64,000 nt of DNA, taken from positions 24,608,683 through 24,672,682 of the forward strand of contig CM059560.1 in NCBI GenBank assembly GCA_030386875.1, read 5' to 3'. The notes below the pieces were generated by a model. The model worked only from the letters and a program-made list of their open reading frames with translations, had not been told where the DNA came from and ran no database searches. Below, piece by piece: positions 53,920 to 64,000 of the stretch (the stretch's first letter is position 1; every line of letters begins with the position of its first letter). The stretch comes from Morinoia aosen. Taxonomy: Eukaryota > Arthropoda > Malacostraca > Amphipoda > Talitridae. Made by a program: the position numbers and the translations under genes.

Positions 53920-55664
53920 TGTGAGGAAATACTACTCTCATAAAATGTTTTTGGGAATTTTTGAGAAATACTCGTTTATGGGAATTTTTGAGAAATACTG
54001 TCGTAAAATATTTTTTTGGGGAAATAGGCTCGTAAAATATTTTTTTTTGGGGGAAAACAGGCTCGTAAAATGTTCTTGGGAAAATACTTCACTTTATGGT
54101 TCAAAGATGCTGTGCTTTATTTTGTGAGAGATGTTACAGCAAGGATTGGAATGTGACGGTTAGGCCAGGCGGCAGCGCGCCAAGCGGGGCTGCTTCGAAA
54201 GGAAAGGGATACGTTAGCAGAGAACCTATTGTGCTACACCAATGGGCGCTTGCCTAGCGATCACGCGAGAAGGTGTGTCTGAGCACACACCAATGGGAGG
54301 CCCAGACGTCAGAACAAACAAGGATCCCGCCAATCAGGATGCAGATACGGCCTCTGTAGAAGGGAATGTTCGAGATCAATCTCGAAGGAAGAAAGGGAAA
54401 TACTTATAAGGGGTTGGGATGAAGCCTCGAGAGGGATTTTCCACTCGGTGACGCTACGAGAGAGACGCATAATGAAGGAGGGGTTTTGCAGCCGGAATAC
54501 CGGCAGACGCCGGTATTACCCGGCATTATACCAAGTCCGGTGTTGATTGCAAGTAAAGAGCGCCGCCGGTACACTTTCGACATGAGCAGCCAAAATCCAA
54601 CATTTAAAATGAAAGTTAACCATCGAAGTTTCGAGAGGAGGCGTCCAGTGTATCAACAAACTTCAAAGTACTGACGTGCGTCAGGAGCCATTCGTAGCAC
54701 AGCAGCGAGGCAGCGGTAATCGGCAAGCGTAAATGTCGTCAGCGACGGAGCATTCAGACATCTCTGCATCGGGACCGCTCTCACGGGCAGCTTCAGCGTC
54801 AAGATTCGGAGCCGATGCGAAGATCAGCGCACAAAACTACAGTGAATTGGCTCACCAACGCTTCAAGGAATCCTGGGCTGAACGAAACTCTTAAGAAATT
54901 CCCGGCACCCGGGCAGCGGCGAATGCGAGTGGTAATGCCGGCAGCACGGCATTACCAGCAATGACGAAGAAAATCAGCAGTGAGCGACAGCACATCGGCA
55001 GTGAATATCTATCAGTGAATTACTTATTATCAAAAGGGCGAGTGTTTTATGGTTGTGAGAGCCCTGTTAGGTGGTGATGAAAGTTCAATTTCAGAGGTAG
55101 AACAGCACCCAGAAAAGTGCTTTTCAAAGTGTTGCGCAAAATCATATAAATTATAGGCAATCGGTTTCCTGTGCTTATTTAGTCGAGGATCGAATTCACG
55201 TTGTGAATGGTGCGACGCTTCATATGATTCGACACCTTGTCACAATTACAGGTTAAATCGTGATGTGTCATTCTCGTAAATATATGCTTGTGTTGCTGTG
55301 GAGCCCGCGATTTTGTGGATGCGTAACTTGTTGTCAACGAAGGAGTATTGGTAACTTGAATTATCGGTAAGCATCACATTTATACCAAGTCGTGTTTAAA
55401 GTCTTAGGACGGTAGATATGTGTGTGTGCCTTTCTTTAACGCAATTGTGCCCTTTCAAATCATTTCGTTCCAATGCCTTGTGTACTTTATCCAAGTGTTG
55501 CCCCAAATAAATTCATGTAAATCTTTAAATTCTTTTATTCTCCATGTCTGGTATGCAGGTGTACGCAAGCATGAAGGACAATATTTTAAATTTTGCGGGG
55601 GTTGAGAGTCCCTCAGCGTATGGAAAGGGGGTCCTAAACCCACCCCTTTCTCCGTATCGCGACA
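53920..55664 (+). repeat. 3' LTR
   Basis: 1,745 bp, same length as the 5' LTR, with about 25 substitutions and compensating one-base indels in homopolymers near the start. Carries the same TATA-like box, hairpins, small ORF and AATAAA. Confidence 0.85.
54733..54894 (+). CDS. Small 53-aa ORF within the 3' LTR
   Basis: Second copy of the LTR ORF at 48541-48702, identical in protein sequence. In this position it would only be transcribed from the downstream LTR. Confidence 0.35.
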   Translation: MSSATEHSDISASGPLSRAASASRFGADAKISAQNYSELAHQRFKESWAERNS

Positions 55665-57362
55665 TGTGTTTTTTATCTTTGTATGTTTATTTTAATTGTC
55701 CCAACCTAGTGTTGAAGTTCTTTGACACAGTGTGAGCACCTTGTCGAAATGAGCATGTGGCAAATAGAAAATATTTATTTGATTGAAAATAAAACAAAGA
55801 GTTAATTACATATATTGCTTGTGAAATAGTTTTCTATAATGAACAGGTAATGGATAAATAGCATATGAAAAAATGTTATTCATGTATTTCAATAATTTTA
55901 CAGTATAATTTTCTTCATTCCCCAGCAACGTATGAACACTACGAAAATAACCTGCATGGTAACACTGGAACATCAACTACAGAGTGAGAATTTGATGAGG
56001 GCAACGCAACTTCTTCTCAGCTTCCTCAGTGTATCACTTTTACCCGGACAGCAGAACAAATCATTTCTCAGGCAAAGTAAGTTTTATTTCTACTTTGAAT
56101 GATATGGTAATTTAAGCTTTGCTATCCTAATCAAAGGTATAATAAAAACAGGTATAATGAAAGGTCATCCGTTAATTTTTAGAAAGCAATAGAACTATTT
56201 AAATTACTAATTATGCTTTTGCCAGAATGTATATGCCAAAGTTTATTCCTTCCATTGAGAATGAATTGTTGTGAAATGAACACTCTAGGTGTTATCAGGT
56301 GAATTTAAAACACCGGCTTATGGATTATATCTGTTGTTGAACGATATATATATCACTAGTTTGCTTGTGCTTTATTGCAAACAGTCTAGAAAACCTATTA
56401 TAATGAAAATTTGATTGTACTGAATGATTTTGTATTTTTAGTAATAAGATAGAATAACTGTAGATGAGAATGCTTGTTTATGATAAATATTTTTTATGTA
56501 GAGTTGTATTTTCAGGTTGATGTGAGAGCTTGTTATTGGGTGGATAAGGTGAAAGGAGAATGTGAAAAATTTGGAGTTTGGGTGTATTGAAAGCATTGCA
56601 CATGTAAAAATGAAAATACCAAGATTGAGGGCCTGAAAACTGAGTTTGGTTGCTTAAAGGGTAGAAGTAAAGATGAAAATAAGCAAAACGGTGGAAAGTA
56701 GGAGAAAGATGCAAAACATTAGAAACAATGCATGTTGATGCAAATGACTGGTTTGAAAAATGAAGTTATGCTAGGAATAGAGTGGAATAGAGTTAATTAC
56801 ATACGCACCATAGTTTCCTGCGAGGAAAGAAAGTATGTTACAGAAATTCAAGTAGGCAAAAATTAATTTGAATGGAGTCAAATCATCAGTTGGAAGTGGT
56901 CAACTGGTACTGGATGATGAAGAATTTGGTACCGATGAGTGATGTGAAAGAATTAATATTCAGCAATCTGGCATAGGTATGAAAGTTTAAGGAATATGAA
57001 CAATGAAATTTCAAAAAAGTGTTGAATGTTGCAGTAAAAAGCATGCAAACCATAGAATGTAGAAATAATTCAACTAGAATATTGTGCATTCCTTTCCTCC
57101 ACTGCATGTAATTTTATCTAAAGTTATTTTTGATCATGTGCTCAGTAAACTTTGATTTTAACTGAACTATTATTTTCTGATTGACAAGCTCAAGCATTAC
57201 GCTGGGGTCAACAGCGGAGCCCCGTACGCCGCATCCTCAAAAGAGTGATGTAAGAGCTTGCTGTCCAGTTTAGCTACACTGGGCTTGGGAAAACCGGCGG
57301 CGAGAATACAAGAATTCAGAGTGCATCAATTCTGCGTCCAAATCATTGGTGAGTTGACTTTA
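55665..57362. other. Unannotated stretch
   Basis: AT-rich sequence after the LTR element. No supported genes; frames at 56478-56714 and 56886-57107 (minus) lack family features. Confidence 0.4.
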
Positions 57363-58025
57363 TGGAGACGTCCACCCAAAATCAAGGAAATGGCTGTAAC
57401 GTTTGTTGTATGATCTAGATCTATGAAAATTCACATACCTATGTATTTGTAGAAACAAGTAGTGGTCGCGTTCAAAACTTTTTACCTTTTTTGCCATAAT
57501 TACGGAAATGATTGGGGAAATTGTGGGGTACATGGTCATTTTTCAAAATCTATTTTCTCCGAGAGTTTTTATTGTAGAGCAATAAAAGAAGCGTTCCGAA
57601 TGGATTCAATTACCATTAGATGCGCAAAAAGCTGTTTTATCTACAGACATTCGATTTTTTTATAATTCATGGTCATTTTTAGTTACATTGAAAAATCTAT
57701 GGAAAAAATGATGACTAAAAAAAGTTTTAAATTTTATTACAACTAAACTGTTGCGATATTTGAAATGATCCTTCGACTCCTCATGCAGCAACTCTTTGTA
57801 AATCCAATGACACCTAAATCACTGCACTTCAAAAGTATGCACTTCCCCTTACTCCCCTTCCCCCATTGACTTCAAAATTATGTCGAAAGTGGGGAAAAGT
57901 TGTGAAAACGACCACAATTTTTTTCAAAAATGCATTTGTATGTCAATTTTCATAGATCTAAATTCCATAGAAAGAACGTAACAGCCATTTCATTAATTCA
58001 GTTGATTTCAGCATGGACGTCTCCC
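57363..58025. mobile_element. Harbinger-like MITE, 663 bp
   Basis: Left end TGGAGACGTCCACCCAAAAT and right end, read inversely, GGGAGACGTCCATGCTGAAA. The inverted arms extend over about 110 bp (shared GAAATGGCTGTAACGTT and TAGATCTATGAAAATT). Both sides carry TTA (57360-57362 and 58026-58028), the 3-bp TWA target typical of PIF/Harbinger. No transposase is encoded. Confidence 0.7.
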
Positions 58026-58164
58026 TTAATATTCCGTGCATTCAATCGATATTTAATGAAATAATCAATTCAACCTACTAAATTTAACTCATACTATTTT
58101 ATTCAACCACTGCTTCTTAGCTATTCTGATGCAGTATATCGATGCTGATCTCTTACAAAAGTTA

Positions 58165-58635
58165 TTAATCGCATGTGCTTAGCATGCATGTGCACAGAGT
58201 TTGACATTTCATTTTTTCAAGCAGTCTAATCTTGTTTTCAAGTTCTTTCATTTGATTGTTGATGTTTTTTAATCCTACACAGGTTTTCTTGTCAGTTAAC
58301 CAAGATTTTACTTTAAACTTAGCTGGCTGGAAACTTTCTCGTTTCTGCTTGACGTAAATGTTGTCTTTGCATTTCTCCTTCATATCACCCACTGACATCA
58401 TGCAATGAAATGGCCAAATATTTAAATATGCTCCAAAACTATTCCTCGTTTTAAAATCCTCCACAACATTGCTTTTAAGACGGTCTGTCATCAAAAAATG
58501 TATATCTTCATATTGAATTGAGCTGCCAGGTAGAAAATATACGGGCCCGATCTGACGGTTAGGTATGCCTTCTTCTTGATGAAAAAAGATGTTTTTTGTT
58601 TTGTTTAAGATCATCTTTTTTGGGGTCAGTACCAT
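58165..58635 (-). CDS. Unassigned 156-aa ORF
   Basis: An uninterrupted minus-strand frame of 156 codons, long for this AT-rich window. It reads KTKNIFFHQEEGIPNRQIGP, a middle with YEDIHFLMTDRLKSNVVEDF, and a C-terminal coiled-coil-like NNQMKELENKIRLLEKMK. Charged/hydrophobic balance and codon use look protein-like. Its ATG lies within a few bases of the SINE-like copy at 58640-58893, so the true 5' part may have been displaced by that insertion. I do not recognise the family; a transposon-derived or host exon are both possible. Confidence 0.35.
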   Translation of the reverse strand: MVLTPKKMILNKTKNIFFHQEEGIPNRQIGPVYFLPGSSIQYEDIHFLMTDRLKSNVVEDFKTRNSFGAYLNIWPFHCMMSVGDMKEKCKDNIYVKQKRESFQPAKFKVKSWLTDKKTCVGLKNINNQMKELENKIRLLEKMKCQTLCTCMLSTCD

Positions 58636-58639
58636 CCTT

Positions 58640-58893
58640 TTCTTCAGAACCTATTACTTACTTTTTGAACTTTAATGTTGTTGAGACTTTCTTTCTGCCC
58701 TACTGTTTCTATGCGCATTGTGTACAGTTAACTGGCAACACACTGGTGTTACCTCACAAGGATGGCCCATGTGGGAACACACGTTGAGCATAGATTCCGC
58801 ATGTACGAGTCCATACTAGATAGTCCCTTCGTTATTCCTCTCTTTGGAACGCCTCTTGTGGTTAGGGAAGCTTAAACTAACTTATATTAGAAT
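58640..58893 (-). mobile_element. SINE-like repeat, diverged copy 9
   Basis: Inverse of the family: TACTGTTTCTATGCGCATTG, ATTCCTCTCTTTGGAACGCC and GGTTAGGGAAGCTTAAACTA in order. The hairpin end is missing. It abuts the 5' end of the 156-aa ORF. Confidence 0.65.
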
Positions 58894-58970
58894 AATAACC
58901 AATATGTTAATTGGTACACAGTTTTACCTCATTGTATAATATTATCCTATAGCTACACTCTAATTTTTAG

Positions 58971-59161
58971 ATTGCGCTGCAGAATTGAGATCGAAGGCAA
59001 GAAGAGCCCGAGACTGGCACGGGAAACGAGGATCACCTTCGCTGGAGGTTACTTCAGGCGTTGATAAAGATGCATCGCAGTTGAAAGTCTCGGCATCAGA
59101 CATCGGAAGCGAGGACGAGGAATGGAACCCTGAAGAACTTGATCTCGGGCTGCTTATATAG
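58971..59161 (+). CDS. Putative terminal exon with acidic C terminus
   Basis: Acceptor CTAATTTTTAG precedes 58971. A frame entered in phase 1 runs 63 codons to TAG 59159-59161: ELRSKARRARDWHGKRGSPS, then VDKDASQLKVSASDIGSEDE and EWNPEELDLGLLI at the end. An in-frame TAA just upstream of the acceptor fits an exon boundary. The basic-then-acidic pattern resembles a host nuclear protein tail, but no family is recognised. The minus strand also has a 92-codon frame here, so the assignment is uncertain. Confidence 0.35.
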
Positions 59162-59443
59162 GTTCGTTTGTGTGAAGAAATTAGTAGTGCATCTGTCGTC
59201 AACGAGGGAGGCTGTGCGTAGTCGTTTTTGCTGAACACTTGCTGTTTGAATGTTCACGTTTTAAAGGTATCAATTTATTCTTTTTCCCATAGCATTGTTA
59301 GCAACTTTATGCGTCAGCGGAAAACTTAAAAATGCTTCTACCAGCTGGGCAAAATTGTGTATTTTAACTACGCTCAAGTCAAAAGCTCTTTATCATCTTC
59401 TTTATTTTTTACGTCACATTTTACTTACTGTTTCTTAATCTTT

Positions 59444-60304
59444 ATGACTGACCATGTTGATATATTCGATGATATTGATCCAGACCTCAATCATTTGAAT
59501 AGATTGCATCCAAGCCTAAATGAAACTGGGAATTGTAAGTACCTAAATATTAAAGAATTTAATGAATCGATGAGAAAAACCTGTAACGATCTCTCAGTAT
59601 TATGTTGGAACTGTAGGTCCATTTATCCGAAAATAGATGAAATATCTTGTACTATCACTGAGCTAAACAGCAATTTTGATGTTCTCAGTTTCACCGAAAG
59701 TTGGCTAGATGACTCAACTAAAGACCTAATTCAAATTCAGAACTATAATAGCCATCATTCACTCCGTAGCAACAAACGTGGTGGTGGCATCAGTACGTAC
59801 ATATCTAAGCACATATCATCGCAAATCATTAAAAGTGCAACTATGAATCGTGAACATATTGACACTCTATTTATAGAACTAACGAAAAATGGTAAACGGA
59901 TTGTACTTGGGACTGTATATAGGCCCCCAACGGCTTGCAACATTTCTTTCCTGAACGAGCTTCAAAGCATAATATCTCAGTTTAACAAATCTCTATACAA
60001 TGACATAATAATTTGCGGGGATTTCAACTACGATCTTCTTCAATATGAAAGCTGTGAACAAATCTCAAACTTCATAAATGTTTTTCAGTCTAACTCCTTC
60101 CTTCCAATCATCACGAAACCTACGCGTATTACATCTGAATCTGCCACGCTGCTCGATAATATTTTTATGTTAGATCCGACTGATTTTCTTACAGGAATAA
60201 TAATTTCTGACTTATCTGACCATTTTCCTGTGTTTCTCATCAAGAAAAATGTCTATAGTCCCTGCAACAGCCCACATGCTGAGACTTTTCATATCGTTGT
60301 ATAA
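59444..60304 (+). pseudogene. Apurinic-type endonuclease of the 59-kb element
   Basis: The likely start is ATG 59444 (MTDHVDIFDDIDPD); the frame is open further upstream but without motifs. Domain order: LSVLCWNCRSIYPKIDEI, VLSFTESWLDDS (metal-binding Glu), GGGISTYI, GTVYRPPTAC, IIICGDFNYDLL (catalytic D-x-N), TLLDNIF and SDLSDHFPVFL (S-D-H). All catalytic motifs are intact. A frameshift near 60280-60304 produces TAA 60302-60304 and separates it from the RT, which is in another frame. Confidence 0.9.
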
Positions 60305-60306
60305 AC

Positions 60307-62445
60307 GAATATAACTTGGGAACAATGCGAACTGTTCTAGAAGAATTAATGCCATCATTGGATATCTATGAACTAGACAATAATGCGATTAACATTGACC
60401 AAGCAATACTAAATCTAACTGAAACTATAACGACCGCATATAACCAGTGTTGTCCAATAATCACCCGCACAATTACGCCGAAAAATAGACAAAAGCCTTG
60501 GATTACTGAAGATATCGTGATCAATATAAAGAAACGTCAAGCATACTTAGCCTTACTATACGAAGGACGAATCTCTAGAATAACGTATAACAGATTCAGG
60601 AATCATGTGACAAATCAAATACGATCATCGAAACAAAACTACTTTACGCGCAAATTTACTGAATACAAAACTGATATTAAAAAAACTTGGCGCCTGCTTA
60701 ATTCATGCTATAGACCGAATAATAACGCTAAAAAAACAATTGAGTCCATCGTTCACGAAAATGTAAAATATCATGATAAACAAGATATTGCAACAGTGTT
60801 TAACAACTTTTTTATAAATATAGGGAAAAATATAGCCGATAGTGTCGTTAGTGAACCTACAGACCACTTGAAATACATGGACCATGTCCGTGAACACAAC
60901 TCTTTCTTTTTCACGCCAACTAATCCCTCCGATGTAATTACGTGCATAAACAACTTGAAAAATAAATCAAATGGATTAAATACATTTTCAGCTAAAATTG
61001 TTAAGTCCATTGCTGATATAATAGCACCGTGCATATCTAATATTATCAACCATTCACTTTCTCAAGGTATCTTTCCCTACTCTCTCAAAACTGCCAGAGT
61101 CACGCCTATTTTTAAAAATGGTGATAAAAACTTCGTTAATAATTATAGACCTATCTCTGTTTTACCAATTATGAGCAAAATATTTGAAAAAATTGTGTAT
61201 AAAAAAGTGTATTCGTATTTTGAACAAAAATCTTTTCTCTATGACAGACAATACGGTTTTCGTTCTAAGAAATCAACGACAAAAGCTGTATTAAATCATT
61301 TACAGTACCTTTACTCTAATATAGATGAAGGAAAGCTTGTTTTCTCCGTTTTTCTTGACTTTCGAAAAGCATTCGACTGTGTGGACCATAAGATATTACT
61401 CTCGAAACTACACTGTTATGGCATTCGTGGAATTGCCCATGATTGGTTCAAATCATACCTAACAAATCGGAAGCAATACGTTGTCGTTGACGACGCAAAA
61501 TCGGACCCACAGACAATTAGCCATGGAGTTCCACAAGGATCTGTCCTTGGGCCTCTCCTATTTCTGATATTTATAAATGATATTATCAAATCAACATCAT
61601 TTTTCAAATTCATACTTTTTGCCGATAACAGCACGCTTTCTACGGTCCTTCCGAGCCAAAATCCCGCCATGATTGCAGAAAGTATAAATAATGAACTCCA
61701 TGATGTTTCATTATGGCTTAAAGCTAATAAAATAAGCCTCAACATCGATAAAACAAAATATATTACATTCTCATACAAGAAAAGCATATCTCTCCCACAC
61801 ATGAAAATTGGCGAAGGTGAAATCGAAGAAACCAACTCATGCAAGTTTCTGGGCATCATAATAGATAAACATCTGACCTTTAAAGAACACATCGCTCATA
61901 TTAGTTCTAAATTATCGAAATCCATCGGAATCCTGAATAAAGTTAAAAATTACCTGCCTGAAACAGCTTTACGAATGCTCTACCGAACGCTCATTTCACC
62001 ATACTTGCAGTACGGAATAGAGGCATGGCACGGAACTGATAAAAATAAAACCAATATAATTTTTACTCTGCAAAAAAGAGCAATCAGAGCGGTAAAGAAT
62101 CTAGAATATAATGCTCACACAAATGATTCATTCAAAAATATACAAATACTTAAACTTTCAGATCTCTACAAAGTCTCCATTTGTAATTTCATTCACAAAA
62201 CATTAAGAAATGCTGGCGACAATAGCCTGAAACTATTATTAAGTGCGCAGACTGGTCATCACGACCATTTAACCCGAAATAGAAGTAAATTCGTGCTTCC
62301 TTATTATTCAAAGGCCCGGTCGCAACACAGTATCCTCTTCGTTGGAACTAAAACTTGGAACTCAATACCTGCGGAGATCCGTGACAGTAATTCTTACAAG
62401 GTATTCAAAAGAAATCTCGAGACTCACTTCCTATCGGAATATTAG
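60307..62445 (+). pseudogene. Reverse transcriptase of the 59-kb element, FADN active site
   Basis: A 709-codon frame without stops. Motifs in order: KPWITEDIVINIKKRQAYLA (linker), FKNGDKNFVNNYRPISVLP, FEKIVYKKVYSYFEQ, RQYGFRSKKSTTKAV, FLDFRKAFDCVDH (first catalytic Asp), GVPQGSVLGPLLFLIFINDI, FILFADNSTLS at the active site, and a conserved C-terminal tail (TKTWNSIPAEIRDS). The expected FADD is FADN (61618-61629; AAC instead of GAC/GAT), removing a metal ligand, so polymerase activity should be lost. The long intact frame suggests a recent insertion inactivated by point mutation and the upstream frameshift. Confidence 0.9.
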
Positions 62446-62849
62446 TCGTGTAAGATCACCAAGTCAAATCCTGTCTCCTACATGACTGTTTCCAATAATG
62501 ATATTTGCCATGGGTAATATGTAATATGTAATTTGCCTTCAGCCTGCTGTTAAATCTTTTATCGAATATACTGTTAAATATAGTCCATATAACCTATATT
62601 GTAAAATGAAATATCTGATATCGAGTAAATTATCTCACTGATCAGTCAATTGCGAAACTAGGTTAAGTGATTTAGGTTAAACATTATTGTACACCTTATA
62701 ATAATGTTGATGGTAGGATGCCCCAGAAGTCGCTGAACTTATTCGGGCCCACAGGTAGCTATGTTCAAACTTGTCCATTGTACTAGACTTAAGAAACATT
62801 CTACCTCTGTATCTCCTGTGGTAAATAAATTGTTTAAATTGTTTAAATC

Positions 62850-63312
62850 ATAAGGAAATTTTCGTAGTAACCGTATGTTTGCAAGGTTGTAACTGTGTAA
62901 CTTTATGAGGTAAAGGTACTGTTTCACCTGACAGCAGCAACCTACCACGACCTGTATTTTATATTTTAGCTTTTTCAATGGATGCAAGCCATTCCTATTG
63001 AAGTGAACATAAACTGATTCTCATTCACAAATCTCGTGAAATTATTGAGGAACGAGTGAATAATAGTCGATATGAATTGTTACTAAAAAATGAAGTGCCT
63101 TCCGTAAATGAAATAGATGACAAAATTACCCAGAGGCGTCTACCTAAAATACTTACAATACTCGTTTCTATCAAACGAATATATTATACACGTGACGATA
63201 TGTCTTATAGAATTATATGATTGATATTTATTTTATTACATTTAGAGCAGATGTGCACAACTGGCAGCTTCTGGGCCACGGTAGAAAAGTATTACTTTAT
63301 AAATTACTTGAC
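62850..63312. other. Unannotated stretch
   Basis: AT-rich sequence between the non-LTR tail and the last SINE-like copy. No supported features. Confidence 0.4.
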
Positions 63313-63326
63313 TTTTTCACATCACT

Positions 63327-63666
63327 CCCCTCAGGGGAATACCACTATTGTATCTATAAGAATGAGCGACCCAAGGGGGATTATGTGAGGTATCAAGCTA
63401 AATGTTTGGTCGGCTTTCTTTTTGTTGGAATAGCATAGGTTTTTGTTTTGTTACGGACAATCTTTTTTCGGTTCACTGCTGTCCTGTTTTTAAGCACCTT
63501 CTACTTTCTTTTTCAACTTTTTTCTTGTTTCATCAACTTCTTTCTTGGCTACTTGTTTCTATGCCCCTTGTGCATTGATTCCGCGTTCCCTCAACTCCAT
63601 ACTAAATGGTGCCTTCATCCTTACTTTCTTTGAACATCTTTGTCGTGGTATTGGGAGGCTGATCTA
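63327..63666 (-). mobile_element. SINE-like repeat, copy 10
   Basis: Full-length 340-bp copy in the opposite orientation, starting with the CCCCTCAGGGG hairpin. Flanked by TTTTTCACATCACT (63313-63326) and TTTTTTACATCACT (63667-63680), a 14-bp duplication with one mismatch. Confidence 0.85.
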
Positions 63667-63680
63667 TTTTTTACATCACT

Positions 63681-64000
63681 TTATTTATACACATTGCTGA
63701 GGCTCTAGAGTCGCCAAGGTTTGACTTTACAGTACTCCAGTCAGTCTCACGGCAAGAAAGTGAAAAGATGGTCTGCTAAGGCCATGGCTAATCTCAGCAT
63801 AGCGCCCACAATGATCCATGAGTATAAAAAATTTACCGGAGGGAGGGATTTGTGCGATATGCTGCTCTCTTGACACAGGGTCAAAGTCAGAAATAACAAG
63901 CGTTATATTCCTACATCTTTTATTTGCTAAAGATTGCTGGTACAAATGGATGTTGCCGTACCGAATGATTATATTAATGGTTTAGTTTTATTTTTAGTCA
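63681..64000. other. Unannotated stretch to window end
   Basis: No supported features. Confidence 0.4.

Larger units (their letters stand above)
47729..55664 (+). mobile_element. Non-autonomous LTR retrotransposon (LARD-like), 7.9 kb
   Basis: Two direct 1,745-bp repeats (47729-49473 and 53920-55664) begin TGTGAGG and end GCGACA, giving TG...CA termini. They are flanked by TGTG on the left (47725-47728) and right (55665-55668), a 4-bp target duplication. By eye they differ at about 25 positions (about 1.4 percent), so the insertion is recent. The 4,446-bp interior has no protease, RT, RNase H or integrase motifs and only one short gag-like frame (52848-53357). No tRNA primer-binding site is recognisable after the left LTR; a purine-rich GGGGCGAAGCGGG precedes the right LTR. 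It would need proteins from an autonomous relative. A large segmental duplication is the alternative, but the termini favour an LTR element. Confidence 0.8.
59444..62849 (+). mobile_element. CR1/Jockey-group non-LTR retrotransposon, nearly complete ORF2
   Basis: Endonuclease frame (59444-60304), RT frame (about 60290-62445) and a 3' UTR ending in ATTGTTTAAATTGTTTAAAT at 62829-62849, a short tandem tail as in CR1-group elements. No ORF1 was found upstream; the copy may be 5'-truncated or lack one. Breaks are one frameshift near 60300 and an Asp to Asn change in the RT active site. A 3' scrap of the same family lies at 36566-36677. The target duplication was not identified. Confidence 0.85.

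Noticed and set aside
54486..54674. 62-codon ORF in the 3' LTR
   Set aside because: It depends on a substitution that makes an upstream start frame in one LTR only; the matching 5' LTR lacks the same frame start.
1..64000. tRNA, rRNA genes, CRISPR arrays or bacterial operons
   Set aside because: None seen. The short direct repeats present are tandem or transposon-derived, and the coding style is eukaryotic transposon DNA.

Overview
The window looks like non-coding, transposon-rich DNA from an animal nuclear genome, most likely an arthropod and probably an insect. The evidence is its AT-rich composition, the absence of any long host ORF, and the mix of elements: hAT transposons, CR1/Jockey-group non-LTR retrotransposons, Penelope-like elements (PLEs), an LTR element, inverted-repeat MITEs and a SINE-like family. 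I cannot name a species from sequence alone. Nearly every long reading frame belongs to a mobile element and almost all are broken by stops or frameshifts.

Layout. 1-4.1 kb: a 28-bp tandem repeat, a hAT relic with a perfect 8-bp target duplication carrying a nested hAT MITE, an unassigned 118-aa ORF and a 227-bp-period duplication. About 4.1-10.3 kb: the most unusual element, a CR1/Jockey-group non-LTR retrotransposon that carries an OTU-type cysteine protease domain just upstream of its endonuclease and reverse transcriptase. 10.3-15 kb: AT-rich, with a recurring TATTACGAT motif. 15-19 kb: a 2.04-kb hAT with perfect 25-bp terminal inverted repeats, a 94-bp outer inverted repeat, and a rearranged PLE (5' segment inverted, GIY-YIG nuclease segment forward). 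19.5-26.4 kb: eight copies of a SINE-like repeat, two of them inside a decayed Jockey-like element; two putative host exons lie on the minus strand at 24.5 and 25.8 kb. 27.7-31.1 kb: an RT relic, two foldback/long-inverted-repeat elements, and a second PLE 5' fragment. 34.1-37.3 kb: a possible hAT carrying another hAT relic, a TIR MITE and a 3'-end scrap of the retrotransposon found at 59-62 kb. 39.8-41.6 kb: tandem and direct duplications.

42.3-46.4 kb: a PLE with 303-bp pseudo-LTRs inserted in a TA microsatellite inside the arm of a 740-bp long-inverted-repeat element. 47.7-55.7 kb: a young non-autonomous LTR retrotransposon with 1,745-bp LTRs and no recognisable pol, inserted beside a foldback-family repeat. 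57.4-58.0 kb: a Harbinger-like MITE. 58.2-59.2 kb: an unassigned ORF and a putative terminal host exon. 59.4-62.9 kb: a nearly complete non-LTR element whose catalytic FADD motif reads FADN. 63.3 kb: another SINE-like copy.

There are no operons or coordinated pathways here. The relations that matter are nesting order and which element families could mobilise which non-autonomous copies. All calls were made by eye; no alignments or database searches were run.
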